Source: Verrucomicrobia bacterium UBA3841 (GTDB taxonomy: Bacteria; Verrucomicrobiota; Kiritimatiellia; RFP12; UBA1067). From it: a stretch of DNA of 30,284 nucleotides. The notes under the pieces are model-generated. The model was not told the origin of the DNA. It did not search any database and worked only from the letters and a program-made list of their open reading frames with translations. The stretch spans positions 1-30,284 of the forward strand of contig DGHT01000064.1 of the NCBI GenBank assembly GCA_002392765.1, written 5' to 3'. Shown one piece after another: positions 1 to 8,777 of this stretch (position 1 is its first letter; each line of letters opens with the position of its first letter). Both the position numbers and the translations under genes were made by a program.

Positions 1-533
1 TCAATCGGCAACACAAAGAAACCTTCCTGCTCGCCCGCAATCGGAACTGCCGCACGAAACAGCGGATAGGCGTCATCCGCCGTCTCAATGCGCGAGTTCA
101 AAACACATTCAGCCGCAGACACTTTTGCCGCAAGATCAGGCGGCATCTGCCACATGCCGACGTTGCCGCGGCAGGGAATCGGTTCGGGCAAACGCACGAC
201 GTTCGACAAGTCCCACCAATACGGATAACCCTCGTCCCACGATTCGAGCCCGATGCGCTCACACGCCTTGTAGTCGCACACGCCGACGACCTTGCCGGGC
301 CAGTCCTTCACCTCGCGCCATGCGGGAAGTTTCTCGAAATCCTCCGGCGGCAGATTCACCGACGCCCACGCGATGAACCGTCCGTACTCTTCCTTGCAGA
401 ACGACTTGGAGCACAAAATCGCCAACCGCCCCTCGCGCGGCTCCGGCCACGCACTGCGGTTCTCCGTCCGCTTGATTCCGCACAGAATCAAGATCGCATA
501 CGAACCGGTGCATGTGAAGGCGTTGGCGAGCAT
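1..533 (-). CDS. ASCH-domain protein (3' end off the left edge)
   Basis: The reverse strand is open from an ATG at 533-531 to the window edge, about 177 codons with no stop. The N-terminus fits the ASCH fold of the PUA superfamily: a hydrophobic stretch YAILILCGIKRTENR followed by EGRLAILCSK. Further on is GNVGMWQMPP, which resembles the conserved 'GN.G.W..P' segment of ASCH proteins. Such domains bind RNA or modified nucleic acid; the substrate of this one is unknown. The ATG lies one base after the stop of the disrupted YhcG gene (TGA-G-ATG), so the two were once translationally coupled at the tail of the defence island. The family call rests on sequence pattern only, and the missing C-terminus could hold another domain. 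Confidence 0.65.
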   Translation of the reverse strand, partial: MLANAFTCTGSYAILILCGIKRTENRSAWPEPREGRLAILCSKSFCKEEYGRFIAWASVNLPPEDFEKLPAWREVKDWPGKVVGVCDYKACERIGLESWDEGYPYWWDLSNVVRLPEPIPCRGNVGMWQMPPDLAAKVSAAECVLNSRIETADDAYPLFRAAVPIAGEQEGFFVLPI

Positions 534-534
534 C

Positions 535-1685
535 TCACACCCTTTTCCTTGTCCTTGATATTTCCTCCTGCTTAATAAACGCACAATATTCTTCAAGCGA
601 TTTTCTCATCACATTTTCCGGGACGAGCAACCTCCTGTATTCGGCAACCATCACAGGACTCATAGTACGGCAAAGCGTGTACTCGACCCGACATCTATCC
701 GCATCCGGGCAAAGAATAATGCCTACAGACGGATTCTCACCTTCGCGACGAATCTCCCTATCAATGGCTTCGAGATACATGTCAAGCTTGCTGACAAACT
801 CTGGCTGGAACCCAACCGCCTTGAGCTCAACATCGACAAGACACCAAAGCAGCGCCCAGTACGCTTTCGGCCGTTTCGTCGGAACCCAACCGCCTTGAGC
901 TCAACATCGACAAGACACCGCAAGCCTCTGTGATAGAAAAGCAAATCAAGGCGACGGGTTTCACCGCCGACATGTATGAAATACTCGTCGCCCATGTAAA
1001 GAAAATCCTTCCCCATCTCCAAGACGAAATCCCTCATGTGATCCACAAGCCTTTTATGCAGCACATGCTCCGTATGTTTTTTCGGCAGATTCAAGAAATC
1101 AAGAAAGGCTTTGTCTTTGAGCACAAAATCAGCCTTGGGATATGCCGCACGCAATCTGGCGGACATCTTCTTCTCCTTGCTCATAATCATGTCATACGTC
1201 TGCGCAACAAAGGCCCTGCGTAATTCCATCTGATTCAACCGCTCTCTTGCCGCATAAAGAACATAGAACACCCGCTCTTCAATCGAATCCGCATGATTCA
1301 GTATCTCAACATGATTCGTGAATGTTGTAAGCGATAAAAACAACGGGAAATTCATGCAATTGCAATAGCTATCTGATAATTGTGCAGTTGACAACTGCAC
1401 GATTTCCCCGTTCGCGGTTTGCTCCTTTGCCGATTGCGAAATTGCTTCGTTTCCAATTTGTGCAGTTGGCAACTGCACAAATTCGTGAAGCCGCAAACGG
1501 TCGGATATCTTGTGGAAGTCCACCGAAGTATATGTTTCGTAGAACGCCACCATGTTGTATATCTGCCGCTTGCCGAATCCACGCCGTTTCGGATTATGCG
1601 TTTTAAGATAATCCGAAAGTTGCTCTACTGTCTTAGAACCCCAGGCAGACGACTTCAGACGTGCCGCCCCTCTATGCCCCGCCAT
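535..1685 (-). pseudogene. Broken YhcG/DUF1016 PD-(D/E)xK nuclease gene
   Basis: Two reading frames together make one YhcG-type protein. The upstream frame (from 1685) carries the N-terminal DUF1016 region (AWGSKTVEQLSDYL, RQIYNMVAFYETY) and the first nuclease motif (RRLDLLFYHRGLRCLVDVELK). The downstream frame (to 535) carries the rest (LDMYLEAIDREIRREGENP, VGIILCPDADRCRVEYTL). They are separated by a frameshift where 39 bases at 807-845 recur at 881-919, 74 bases apart. Removing 74 bases restores an unbroken FQPEFVSKLDMYLEA reading. The first 45 or so residues normal for the family (compare the intact copy at 10591-11673) are also missing, because unrelated repeat sequence sits at the 5' end. 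The protein is therefore doubly damaged. An assembly error at the short duplication is possible, but it would not explain the missing N-terminus. Confidence 0.75.
807..919. repeat. 39-bp direct repeat causing the frameshift
   Basis: The 39 bases at 807-845 are repeated exactly at 881-919, with 35 unrelated bases between (846-880). The 74-bp period is not a multiple of three and shifts the frame of the YhcG gene. The intervening 35 bases are not part of the expected protein. Confidence 0.85.
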
Positions 1686-1903
1686 GCTTTCCGCGCCGCA
1701 AATCGAATCCGACGCTTCTTTTCGGCTTCACGCATTATGACACGCTGGCCGCATGGAGTTTTAAGGTTAACGAGACTTAACAGCAAGGGCTCGCTTGCGC
1801 TGCGGCTCACCTGTTTGTAGGACAGGGCTTCGCCATTCGGGTCGCCCCTCGTGCCGCCTGTCTTCCTAACTGACTGTCGATTTCTTGTCAGTGCGAACTC
1901 CTT
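1655..1903 (-). repeat. Probable dispersed repeat with an 82-codon open frame, fused to yhcG
   Basis: This stretch lies between the McrC-type gene and the broken YhcG gene. On the minus strand one frame is open without interruption from 1903 to a TGA at 1657-1655. It contains the segments SVRKTGGTRGDPNGEALSY, SASEPLLLSLVNLKTPCGQR and RFAARKAWRGIEGRHV. It has no obvious ribosome site and no resemblance to a domain. YhcG-like coding begins right after this frame ends, in a different frame, so the element seems to have replaced the 5' end of that gene. I recall similar peptides scattered in genomes of this type, which would make it a dispersed repeat. That is memory and not shown within this window. 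Confidence 0.45.
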
Positions 1904-1961
1904 TCATTTCGCAAGTTGCTATCAAGCTTTACTTGGCGCACCATAATACACCTTTCAAGTC

Positions 1962-4259
1962 CTAATGTGCCAATGCTGATTTTTGAAGGCGCGTTTCGAG
2001 GGTCTTGGTGTCGATGGCACGGACTTCCCAGACAAGATACTCTCTGTCACGATCCTTTTGCGTCGGGAAGGCATACGGACAGCTCGGATACTTGCCCTGC
2101 ACCATCCACCCCTGCATCGTATAGACAAAACGCTGGACAATCAGGTTGATCGGCGGATGCCATGCAACGGATATCAACGTCACCTTCGCAGGGCCGGGCT
2201 TGCCAAGCTCGTCCCATTTCTTTTTCTCAAGGATGAACACATTGTGCTCATACGCCCACTTGAGCGCCTTTTCGGCTTCTTTCAACTCGACGCTGATGTA
2301 CCGGTCGGGATCCAGATACCGCTCTGCCGTGGCAGCGTCAAGGTTCACGCGCCTGTCGTCGCGCGTCTCCTTCTCGTCATAGTCGGGGATTGTCAGTCCC
2401 TCCACGCGATCCCGCTCCGCAAGGAACTCCGCCCGACTCTGTTTGTAAATCTGATACGCCCTGTACGTGTAGTTCTCCCACCGCGTCACGCGGTCGCACA
2501 GATGCTTGGCCACGCCTGACAGAAACCCCTTGATCTTCTCGGACGAATCATGCGACGGCGACAGTTGGAACGCGCCAAGCCCCGGCAGAATTTCCTCCTC
2601 CTCCCGCTTGATGCTCTGTTCCGTCCCCGGATAAAGTACATACGCTCCGCCCGTGCGCTTGATCGCGTCTCGGTAAGCGTGCATCTTGAGAATGTCAACG
2701 CGCTTCACGTCCTTCCTGGACACGGCATCCTCGTCCGTCGACGCCTCTTCGACGGACTTCTCCTCGTAATCGGCCTTGCCGATACGCTTGAGCGAGGCCT
2801 CCAAATCCCGCGCTTTGTACTTTGCGTCGAAATGCACGTAAGTGACAAGGTCGTTTTTAATCGCCTCGTCCATGTCCAGCCCAAGCGGACGAAACGCCAG
2901 CGTGTAGTCCGGCCGCATCGGCAGCGTCCAGCTCATCTCCTTGCCCTTCGCGGAGAACGTGCGGTTGTAGCTGAACTCAACCGCAAGCCGACGGAACCGC
3001 GCGCCCGTCCGCCCCGAATCGAACGTTCCGTCCAGCGAAATCGTCTTCCCCTCCTTGAGCTTCAGGGAAAGCCCGTCGCTTCCCACCCCGATCATCTTGT
3101 CGGCAATGTCCTTCGTCTTCACGCTGAAGAGGCCGCCCACGATCTTCAGGAGACGGAAGAAGCACCAGTATTCGTACAGCGCACTCATCTTGCGCTGGTT
3201 CGCCGCGTACACGTCCTCGCCGTTCTTCCACACGAGCTGCGTGCCCGCCTGGAACTGAAGCCACTTCTTCAACACCTCGCGATACCCCTCGCGACGCTGC
3301 AGCACGACACTGGACGTCGGCATCCGCATCAACGGCCCTACGCCCTTGAAGAACTCGTGCGCCGACCACCTTGAAAGCATCCTCACCGCCGCGTCGATGT
3401 CAACCTCAACCACCATCGACGCCCCTTCGCGCTTCTTCTCCTGCAATATCCGCTTGAAGTTCCGCAGCCGGTCAAGGAAGAAGTTGACGGCATACTTGAC
3501 GAAACGGTTCTCCGGCGTATCGACACTCTCCACGTTCCGCTTGGTAACGATCCGCTCCGGCAGGCTCGTGAGTCCGGGATAGCGTCCCTTCAGGTTTCGC
3601 GGCAGCGGAATCCTTCGCGGCGAACTCGTCAGCTGCCGCAGCTCGAACGAACCCAGCCGCGCCGCATGGCGCACGTCCACCTCCGTCTCCACCTCCACCA
3701 GCTGCACCTGCGGACGCTCCACGATCTGACGCATCGCCGCGTCGAAGTCGTAGTTGCCCACAAGCCCAAGCAGGAAGAAGAACCGCTGCACGTCGTTCTT
3801 CGCCGCCTCGTGCGGGTTCGGCTTGACGAGCCCCTGCACACAGCTCGAACACTGCATCTGGAGATCGGCGATGTCCTCGGTCAGCTGGCGGAGAAGGTCC
3901 TGGTAGTCCTTCTTGTAGCTGACCACATCGCTCGCCACTTCGACCCCAAGCGACTGCTCGGGCGTCTCCGCTCCTTCGAGATAGAGCCGCCCATAGCCAA
4001 CCGCCGTTCCCGGCGCAATCGACCCGTGCCGCTTCGCGCCCCCGCTGCGCACGAACGAGCTCTTGCCCGAGAGTCGCCCTTCGCCCTTGATTTCGAAGTG
4101 ATAGTAGCGCCCCTCGATCAGCGGCAGGAACTCCGCCGAGTCGATTTCCTTTCCGTGTCCGTCCTTCTGGAAATCGTCACCTTCGACGACAATCCGCACC
4201 TTGCTCTTCGGAAATTCCGCAGAGTAGGTCGATTCGGTCTTGTCGAAGGTCCAGACCAT
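1962..4259 (-). CDS. DUF2357/McrC-type nuclease subunit
   Basis: A 765-aa protein, probably the nuclease subunit that works with the McrB-like ATPase encoded two genes upstream. The middle contains the DUF2357/McrC signature: ENRFVKYAVNFFLDRL, then LYEYWCFFRLLKIVGG. PD-(D/E)xK-like catalytic residues follow: an Asp in MRPDYTL near residue 449 and DAKYK near residue 479. In McrBC- and LlaJI-type systems such a subunit cuts DNA after nucleotide-driven translocation by McrB. The start is ATG 4259-4257, which shares a base with the TGA of the repeat protein; a GTG one codon upstream (4262) is the alternative. The C-terminal 250 residues are charged and have no match I can name. Family assignment is good, but specificity is unknown. 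Confidence 0.8.
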   Translation of the reverse strand: MVWTFDKTESTYSAEFPKSKVRIVVEGDDFQKDGHGKEIDSAEFLPLIEGRYYHFEIKGEGRLSGKSSFVRSGGAKRHGSIAPGTAVGYGRLYLEGAETPEQSLGVEVASDVVSYKKDYQDLLRQLTEDIADLQMQCSSCVQGLVKPNPHEAAKNDVQRFFFLLGLVGNYDFDAAMRQIVERPQVQLVEVETEVDVRHAARLGSFELRQLTSSPRRIPLPRNLKGRYPGLTSLPERIVTKRNVESVDTPENRFVKYAVNFFLDRLRNFKRILQEKKREGASMVVEVDIDAAVRMLSRWSAHEFFKGVGPLMRMPTSSVVLQRREGYREVLKKWLQFQAGTQLVWKNGEDVYAANQRKMSALYEYWCFFRLLKIVGGLFSVKTKDIADKMIGVGSDGLSLKLKEGKTISLDGTFDSGRTGARFRRLAVEFSYNRTFSAKGKEMSWTLPMRPDYTLAFRPLGLDMDEAIKNDLVTYVHFDAKYKARDLEASLKRIGKADYEEKSVEEASTDEDAVSRKDVKRVDILKMHAYRDAIKRTGGAYVLYPGTEQSIKREEEEILPGLGAFQLSPSHDSSEKIKGFLSGVAKHLCDRVTRWENYTYRAYQIYKQSRAEFLAERDRVEGLTIPDYDEKETRDDRRVNLDAATAERYLDPDRYISVELKEAEKALKWAYEHNVFILEKKKWDELGKPGPAKVTLISVAWHPPINLIVQRFVYTMQGWMVQGKYPSCPYAFPTQKDRDREYLVWEVRAIDTKTLETRLQKSALAH

Positions 4260-5914
4260 CACTTGACTATTAACTGTGCGTCCTTTAGCTCGAAGAACAC
4301 GAAGAAGTCGGCATCGTAGTGGACCCGCCCCTTGAGAAGCTTGACCTTCGCACCCTCGTCAAGCTTCTCCACGAACTTCGCCATCGCGGAATCCGAGAAC
4401 GTAGCATGCACGGTGAAGTCGGGGTGGAACAGTCCGGACCCTGGCACCGAGAACGAGATCACCGCCGTCACGCTCCCATCGTCCTCGTCCTTGCTCACGG
4501 AACCGATCCTCCCGTTCTCGAACGTCAGCTCCCGCCCCCTGAGCGCCTTCGCGAGCGCCTGCAGCTGCGCCCGAGAGTAGCCGGACTCCTTCTTGGCGTT
4601 GCCGGCCACGAGATCGGCGCCCGTCATCTTCTCGGGATCAATCGCCGCCCCGCCAGACTTTGGCTCTTCGGCGACGATTGTCGCGCTCTTTAGCTCGAAG
4701 AACATAAAGAAGTCGGCATCGTAGTGGACCCGCCCCTTGAGCAGCTTGACCTTCGCACCCTCGTCAAGCTTCTCCACGAACTTCGCCATCGCGGGATCCG
4801 AGAACGTAGCATGCACGGTGAAGTCGGGGTGGAACAGGCCGGACTCGGGTGCCGCGAACGAGATCATCGCCGTCACGCTCCCGTCGTCCTCGTCCTTGCT
4901 CACGGAACCGATCTTCCCGTTCTCGAACGTCAGCTCCCGCCCCTTGAGCGCCTTCGCGAGCGCCTGCAGCTGCGCCCGAGAGTAGCCGGACTCCTTCTTG
5001 GCGTTGCCGGCCACGAGGTCGGCACCCGTCATCTTCTCGGGATCAATCGCCGCCCCGCCAGACTTTGGCTCTTCGGCGACGATTGTCGCGCTCTTTAGCT
5101 CGAAGAACATGAAGAAGTCGGCATCGTAGTGGACCCGTCCCTTGAGAAGCTTGACCTTCGCACCCTCGTCAAGCTTCTCCACGAACTTAGCCATCGCGGG
5201 ATCCGAGAACGTGGCATGCACGGTGAAGTCGGGGTGGAACAGGCCGGACTCTGGCGCGGCGAACGAAATCATCGCCGTCACGCTCCCGTCGTCCTCGTCT
5301 TTGCTCACGGAACCGATCTTCCCGTTCTCGAACGTCAGCTCCCGCCCCTTGAGCGCCTTCGCGAGCGCCTGCAGCTGCGCCCGAGAGTAGCCGGACTCCT
5401 TCTTGGCGTTGCCGGCCACGAGGTCGGCGCCCGTCATCTTCTCGGGATCAATCGCCGTCCCGCCAGACTTTGGCTCTTCGGCGACGATTGTCGCGCTCTT
5501 TAGCTCGAAGAACATGAAGAAGTCGGCATCGTAGTGGACCCGCCCATTGAGAAGCTTGACCTTCGCACCCTCGTCAAGCTTCTCCACGAACTTAGCCATC
5601 GCGGGATCCGAGAACGTGGCATGCACGGTGAAGTCGGGGTGGAACAGGCCGGACTCTGGCGCGGCGAACGAAATCATCGCCGTCACGCTCCCGTCGTCCT
5701 CGTCCTTGTTCACGGAACCGATCCTCCCGTTCTCGAACGTCAGCTCCCGCCCCTTGAGCGCCTTCGCGAGCGACTGCAGCTGCGCCCGAGAGTAGCCGGA
5801 CTCCTTCTTGGCGTTGCCGGCCACGAGGTCGGCGCCCGTGATCATCGACACGTCTTTTGCCAGACAGATAGCCATGCCACAACTCATGGCAAATGCAATC
5901 ATCATCTTTTTCAT
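4259..5914 (-). CDS. Exported protein of four 135-residue repeats (OB-fold-like)
   Basis: A 551-aa protein. It starts with a short signal-peptide-like segment (MKKMMIAFAMSCGMAICLAK), then four near-identical units at residues 26-160, 161-295, 296-430 and 431-551; the last lacks the linker. Each unit runs from TGADLVAGNAKKESGYSRAQ through LKGRELTFENG and EGAKVKLL to DADFFMFFELK. The alternating beta pattern ('GRELTFENGRI... GAKVKLLNGRVHYD... FELKSATIV') resembles small OB-fold families such as tRNA_anti-like; that is inference. The gene sits between the McrB-like and McrC-like genes, 37 bases after the first and overlapping the second, so it is probably co-expressed. A signal peptide is odd for a restriction operon. 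The ribosome site is weak. No catalytic motif is visible. Confidence 0.75.
   Translation of the reverse strand: MKKMMIAFAMSCGMAICLAKDVSMITGADLVAGNAKKESGYSRAQLQSLAKALKGRELTFENGRIGSVNKDEDDGSVTAMISFAAPESGLFHPDFTVHATFSDPAMAKFVEKLDEGAKVKLLNGRVHYDADFFMFFELKSATIVAEEPKSGGTAIDPEKMTGADLVAGNAKKESGYSRAQLQALAKALKGRELTFENGKIGSVSKDEDDGSVTAMISFAAPESGLFHPDFTVHATFSDPAMAKFVEKLDEGAKVKLLKGRVHYDADFFMFFELKSATIVAEEPKSGGAAIDPEKMTGADLVAGNAKKESGYSRAQLQALAKALKGRELTFENGKIGSVSKDEDDGSVTAMISFAAPESGLFHPDFTVHATFSDPAMAKFVEKLDEGAKVKLLKGRVHYDADFFMFFELKSATIVAEEPKSGGAAIDPEKMTGADLVAGNAKKESGYSRAQLQALAKALRGRELTFENGRIGSVSKDEDDGSVTAVISFSVPGSGLFHPDFTVHATFSDSAMAKFVEKLDEGAKVKLLKGRVHYDADFFVFFELKDAQLIVK
4262..5839 (-). repeat. Four in-frame tandem repeats of 405 bp
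   Basis: Four coding copies occupy about 5839-5435, 5434-5030, 5029-4625 and 4624-4262. The period is exactly 405 bases (135 codons). Copies differ at only scattered positions, many of them synonymous, so duplication or homogenisation is recent. The last copy is the most diverged (VPGSG replaces APESG; VFFELKDAQ at the end). Confidence 0.95.
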
Positions 5915-5951
5915 TTTAGTCTCACTTTCTTTGGTTGTTGGATAAGAACCA

Positions 5952-8777
5952 TTACGCCTCGGCGAAACTGGTGAAGCCGTTCTTCTCGACGCGCTCCTTC
6001 ATGCGCAGAAGCTTCTCGTACGTCAATTCGTAAAACTTTTGGATTTCAGGCTCGGCGTCAGGATCGTTCGCCGGCTGAATCTTCTTGATGCTCTTCTCGA
6101 TGAGCGCGTCGAGGACGGGCCCGAGTCGGTTGAGCGATCCGTGCAGTTTCGGCAGGAGCTTCTGGACGACCGCCGCATCGATCGCCGACGTAAGGCACTT
6201 CTGCTTCCCCGTTCCCGCAGGGATCTTGCCGTACCCGCTCGCTTCCAGGTAGTACGCGATGAAGTTTACAATCTCGCCCGCGCTGCGGAAGGCAAACTCC
6301 GAACCCAACTTCTCAAGTTCCTCAAACATGCCGACAAGCGCGGTCTTGACCGTCGCCAGCTCCGGCGCGGCCGGTTTCTTCTCCTTGCGTTTTTCCGCAA
6401 GCTTCAGGAACGCCGCCGCGTAGACCGCGCCTTTCTCCTTCAGCGACTTCATGTCCGGCGCCTTGGGCGCGTCGAGGAAGTCAGCGATGGCCTTCTTCGC
6501 GACCCTAAACTCAATCACCTGCGCGCGGTCGAGGACCTTGGGCGAGAACATGTACGTCGTTTCGTCCACGTTCATCGTGCCGATCACGAAAAGGTTCGTC
6601 GGCCATTCCAGCACGGACGGGACGGGCGTGCCGTCATCCGCGAAACGCGCCTTGCCGTCGTAGAGCTTGATCGTGCCCTCGCTCTCCATCGTGGAAAGGA
6701 AGTCGGCGAAGTAGCGCTCGACGTGGCTGAGGTTCATCTCGTCCAGGATGAGAAAGAACGGCAGCCCGGGGTTGTCCCGCGCGTCGAGCATCAGCTTGAG
6801 GACGCCGGTGTCGGGCAGGACGTACTTGTCGGGATCGAGCGCGTTGGGATAGCCGAGTATCTTCTCGCTGTTCGTCCAGTCCGCGCCCACGGGCACGATC
6901 TTCGCCGTGTTCTCCACCGCGATCCAGTCGGTGAACGCCTGGGCGAGCTTCGTCTTGCCGCTGCCGCTCAGGCCGGTGAGGACGACAAACGGCTTCGCGA
7001 GCTGCGCGCACACGAACCGGCGCATCAGGCCGGGGGCATAGACGAGACCGGCGTCCTTGACGTCCTTCTCCAGTTTCTCGATGAAGTCGGAGAAGTCGCC
7101 GATCGGATTCTGCGGCACGTTTTTGATTGGTGTCTTCATGTATCTCTCCCAGTATTTCTTCAAGATGTCGTCGCGGTAGTGCTTGCACCACCAGATGAAC
7201 TCGTTGACGGTGAGGTAGTCAGGCTCCTGCGTTTCCGTATCGTCGAAGGAACGCGGCACTTTGACATCGGAAAGGCGCTCAAGCAGCATGGCTGCGTGCC
7301 CCATCACATGATGGTATTCGGCTGCGGACACCGTAGCTGGCGGTGTGTCATTTTCGACGAGGCCAAGCGTCTTCAAGCCCTGTAGCATCAGCTTACTATA
7401 GCCAATGTAGTCGAGAGGGTGGAACTTCATGAGCAGCTCGGTCGCCGCGACAGGACCGAATCCGTGCGGGATCTCAGGCGTTTTGCCGAAGTACTTGTGC
7501 GAGAGTTTGAAGTTCTTCTTGGTGGCGGCGATGAACTCGGCGCAGGAGCGCTTCTGCTCGTGTGTAAGTCCCTTGATGTTCTCTCCGCAGAAAAACGTTT
7601 TCGCCGCCCAAAGCTCGTCGTCGATCCACTTGTCAAACGCGGTGTCGTCCATGTTGCGCAGCGTCTCGGGGTTCATCGCGTCGTACCGCGCCCGAATCCC
7701 TTCATATCCGTCGCGTTTCAGTAACGCCACCCAGTCCGCATCTATCCTATGCTTCGCAAACTCTGCAACCGCAAAGTCGATGATGTCGGGGTTAGGCCTG
7801 TCCTCCTTGGCATTTTTCTCTTTCAAGGATTTCCATGCCAAGAACTCAGTATATCGATTTAATCCACTTGGAACCCAACAACCTTTCTTCGTCCCAGGAT
7901 CATTTCTCCAATTTAGAACCTTATCAACTTTGTCCCTTGGTAGTTCCTGCGGTCTAACCCCATCCTCTAGTAATGATCGTAAAGGTCCAAAGATTGAATT
8001 AAATTCCTTCAGGCTTTCAACCTCATAGATACCTTTAATCAATCTGCCATAAAGATACTGGTAAAGCTCATACCAGTATGATTTTAATGGGATTCCTGTG
8101 GGTCCTCCGTTGGGATCCTTATCTGTTATAGAGCCAACACTTGTAACATATGAGTTGACTGCGGTTATCTCAGGATGACTACCCTTACTAGTAACATATA
8201 CCGTTGTCAACCAATGCCGGAATTCATCACGCAGATCTACACTATTTACTTTTGTCGTAGTGTCAACATATCTCCGCAAAGGCACTTGTAATTTGGAAAA
8301 AGCCGTACCAAGAATTGTTTTAATATTCTCTTGCACATTCGGACGCAAGACACAAATTGCTTGAAGCAGTGCTATTGCTTTGTTTACCGGAACAGACGTT
8401 ATCGCCTGATTGGGTTCCCACTTTGTTATTGGAGCTATACCAATAATGTCAAATGTGTCTGGAAAGGTTACTAGATCTGCGCGAACGATTTCTGGTTGAA
8501 AATATAGATCAACATCTATCTGGACTTTGAAATTTCTCCCTCCGTCATAACCCTCATCATAAGGCGTCTTGGAAATATGCGCCAAAGCCACCAAACCGGG
8601 CTTCCAGCCTTTTGGTTTGTCTCCTCCAAATACAACAAAAATAAAATCACCTTCTTGTATCTGATCCTTAAGAACGTTTAATCCGGAGATAACTATTCCG
8701 GCATTCCCAGCTTTAACACCTGCTACATTTACTGGATCTTTTGTCTTGATTGTGAAGATATGACCTTCAGTCAGCAT
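5952..8777 (-). CDS. McrB-like AAA+ ATPase/GTPase with PUA/EVE-like N-terminus
   Basis: A 941-aa McrB-family motor. The C-terminal half is the AAA+ domain: Walker A GLSGSGKT (about 601-609), Walker B FFLILDEMNLSHVERYF (about 674-690) and the McrB-type GTMNVDE (about 735), followed by SPKVLDRAQVIEF. The first 140 residues (GDFIFVVFGGDKPKGWKPG, RNFKVQIDVDLYF) look like a PUA/EVE-type domain that would read modified bases. The start is ATG 8777-8775 because GGGAGG lies ten bases upstream; it overlaps the methyltransferase stop by 11 bases. An in-frame ATG at 8834 would give a 68-base overlap without such a site. Nucleotide preference (GTP or ATP) cannot be told. The N-terminal third is visibly more AT-rich than the AAA+ part. 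The nuclease partner is the DUF2357 protein at 1962-4259. Confidence 0.88.
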   Translation of the reverse strand: MLTEGHIFTIKTKDPVNVAGVKAGNAGIVISGLNVLKDQIQEGDFIFVVFGGDKPKGWKPGLVALAHISKTPYDEGYDGGRNFKVQIDVDLYFQPEIVRADLVTFPDTFDIIGIAPITKWEPNQAITSVPVNKAIALLQAICVLRPNVQENIKTILGTAFSKLQVPLRRYVDTTTKVNSVDLRDEFRHWLTTVYVTSKGSHPEITAVNSYVTSVGSITDKDPNGGPTGIPLKSYWYELYQYLYGRLIKGIYEVESLKEFNSIFGPLRSLLEDGVRPQELPRDKVDKVLNWRNDPGTKKGCWVPSGLNRYTEFLAWKSLKEKNAKEDRPNPDIIDFAVAEFAKHRIDADWVALLKRDGYEGIRARYDAMNPETLRNMDDTAFDKWIDDELWAAKTFFCGENIKGLTHEQKRSCAEFIAATKKNFKLSHKYFGKTPEIPHGFGPVAATELLMKFHPLDYIGYSKLMLQGLKTLGLVENDTPPATVSAAEYHHVMGHAAMLLERLSDVKVPRSFDDTETQEPDYLTVNEFIWWCKHYRDDILKKYWERYMKTPIKNVPQNPIGDFSDFIEKLEKDVKDAGLVYAPGLMRRFVCAQLAKPFVVLTGLSGSGKTKLAQAFTDWIAVENTAKIVPVGADWTNSEKILGYPNALDPDKYVLPDTGVLKLMLDARDNPGLPFFLILDEMNLSHVERYFADFLSTMESEGTIKLYDGKARFADDGTPVPSVLEWPTNLFVIGTMNVDETTYMFSPKVLDRAQVIEFRVAKKAIADFLDAPKAPDMKSLKEKGAVYAAAFLKLAEKRKEKKPAAPELATVKTALVGMFEELEKLGSEFAFRSAGEIVNFIAYYLEASGYGKIPAGTGKQKCLTSAIDAAVVQKLLPKLHGSLNRLGPVLDALIEKSIKKIQPANDPDAEPEIQKFYELTYEKLLRMKERVEKNGFTSFAEA

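Noticed and set aside
2550..3374. Plus-strand open frame within the McrC-type gene
   Set aside because: Antisense shadow; the minus-strand protein carries the conserved nuclease motifs.
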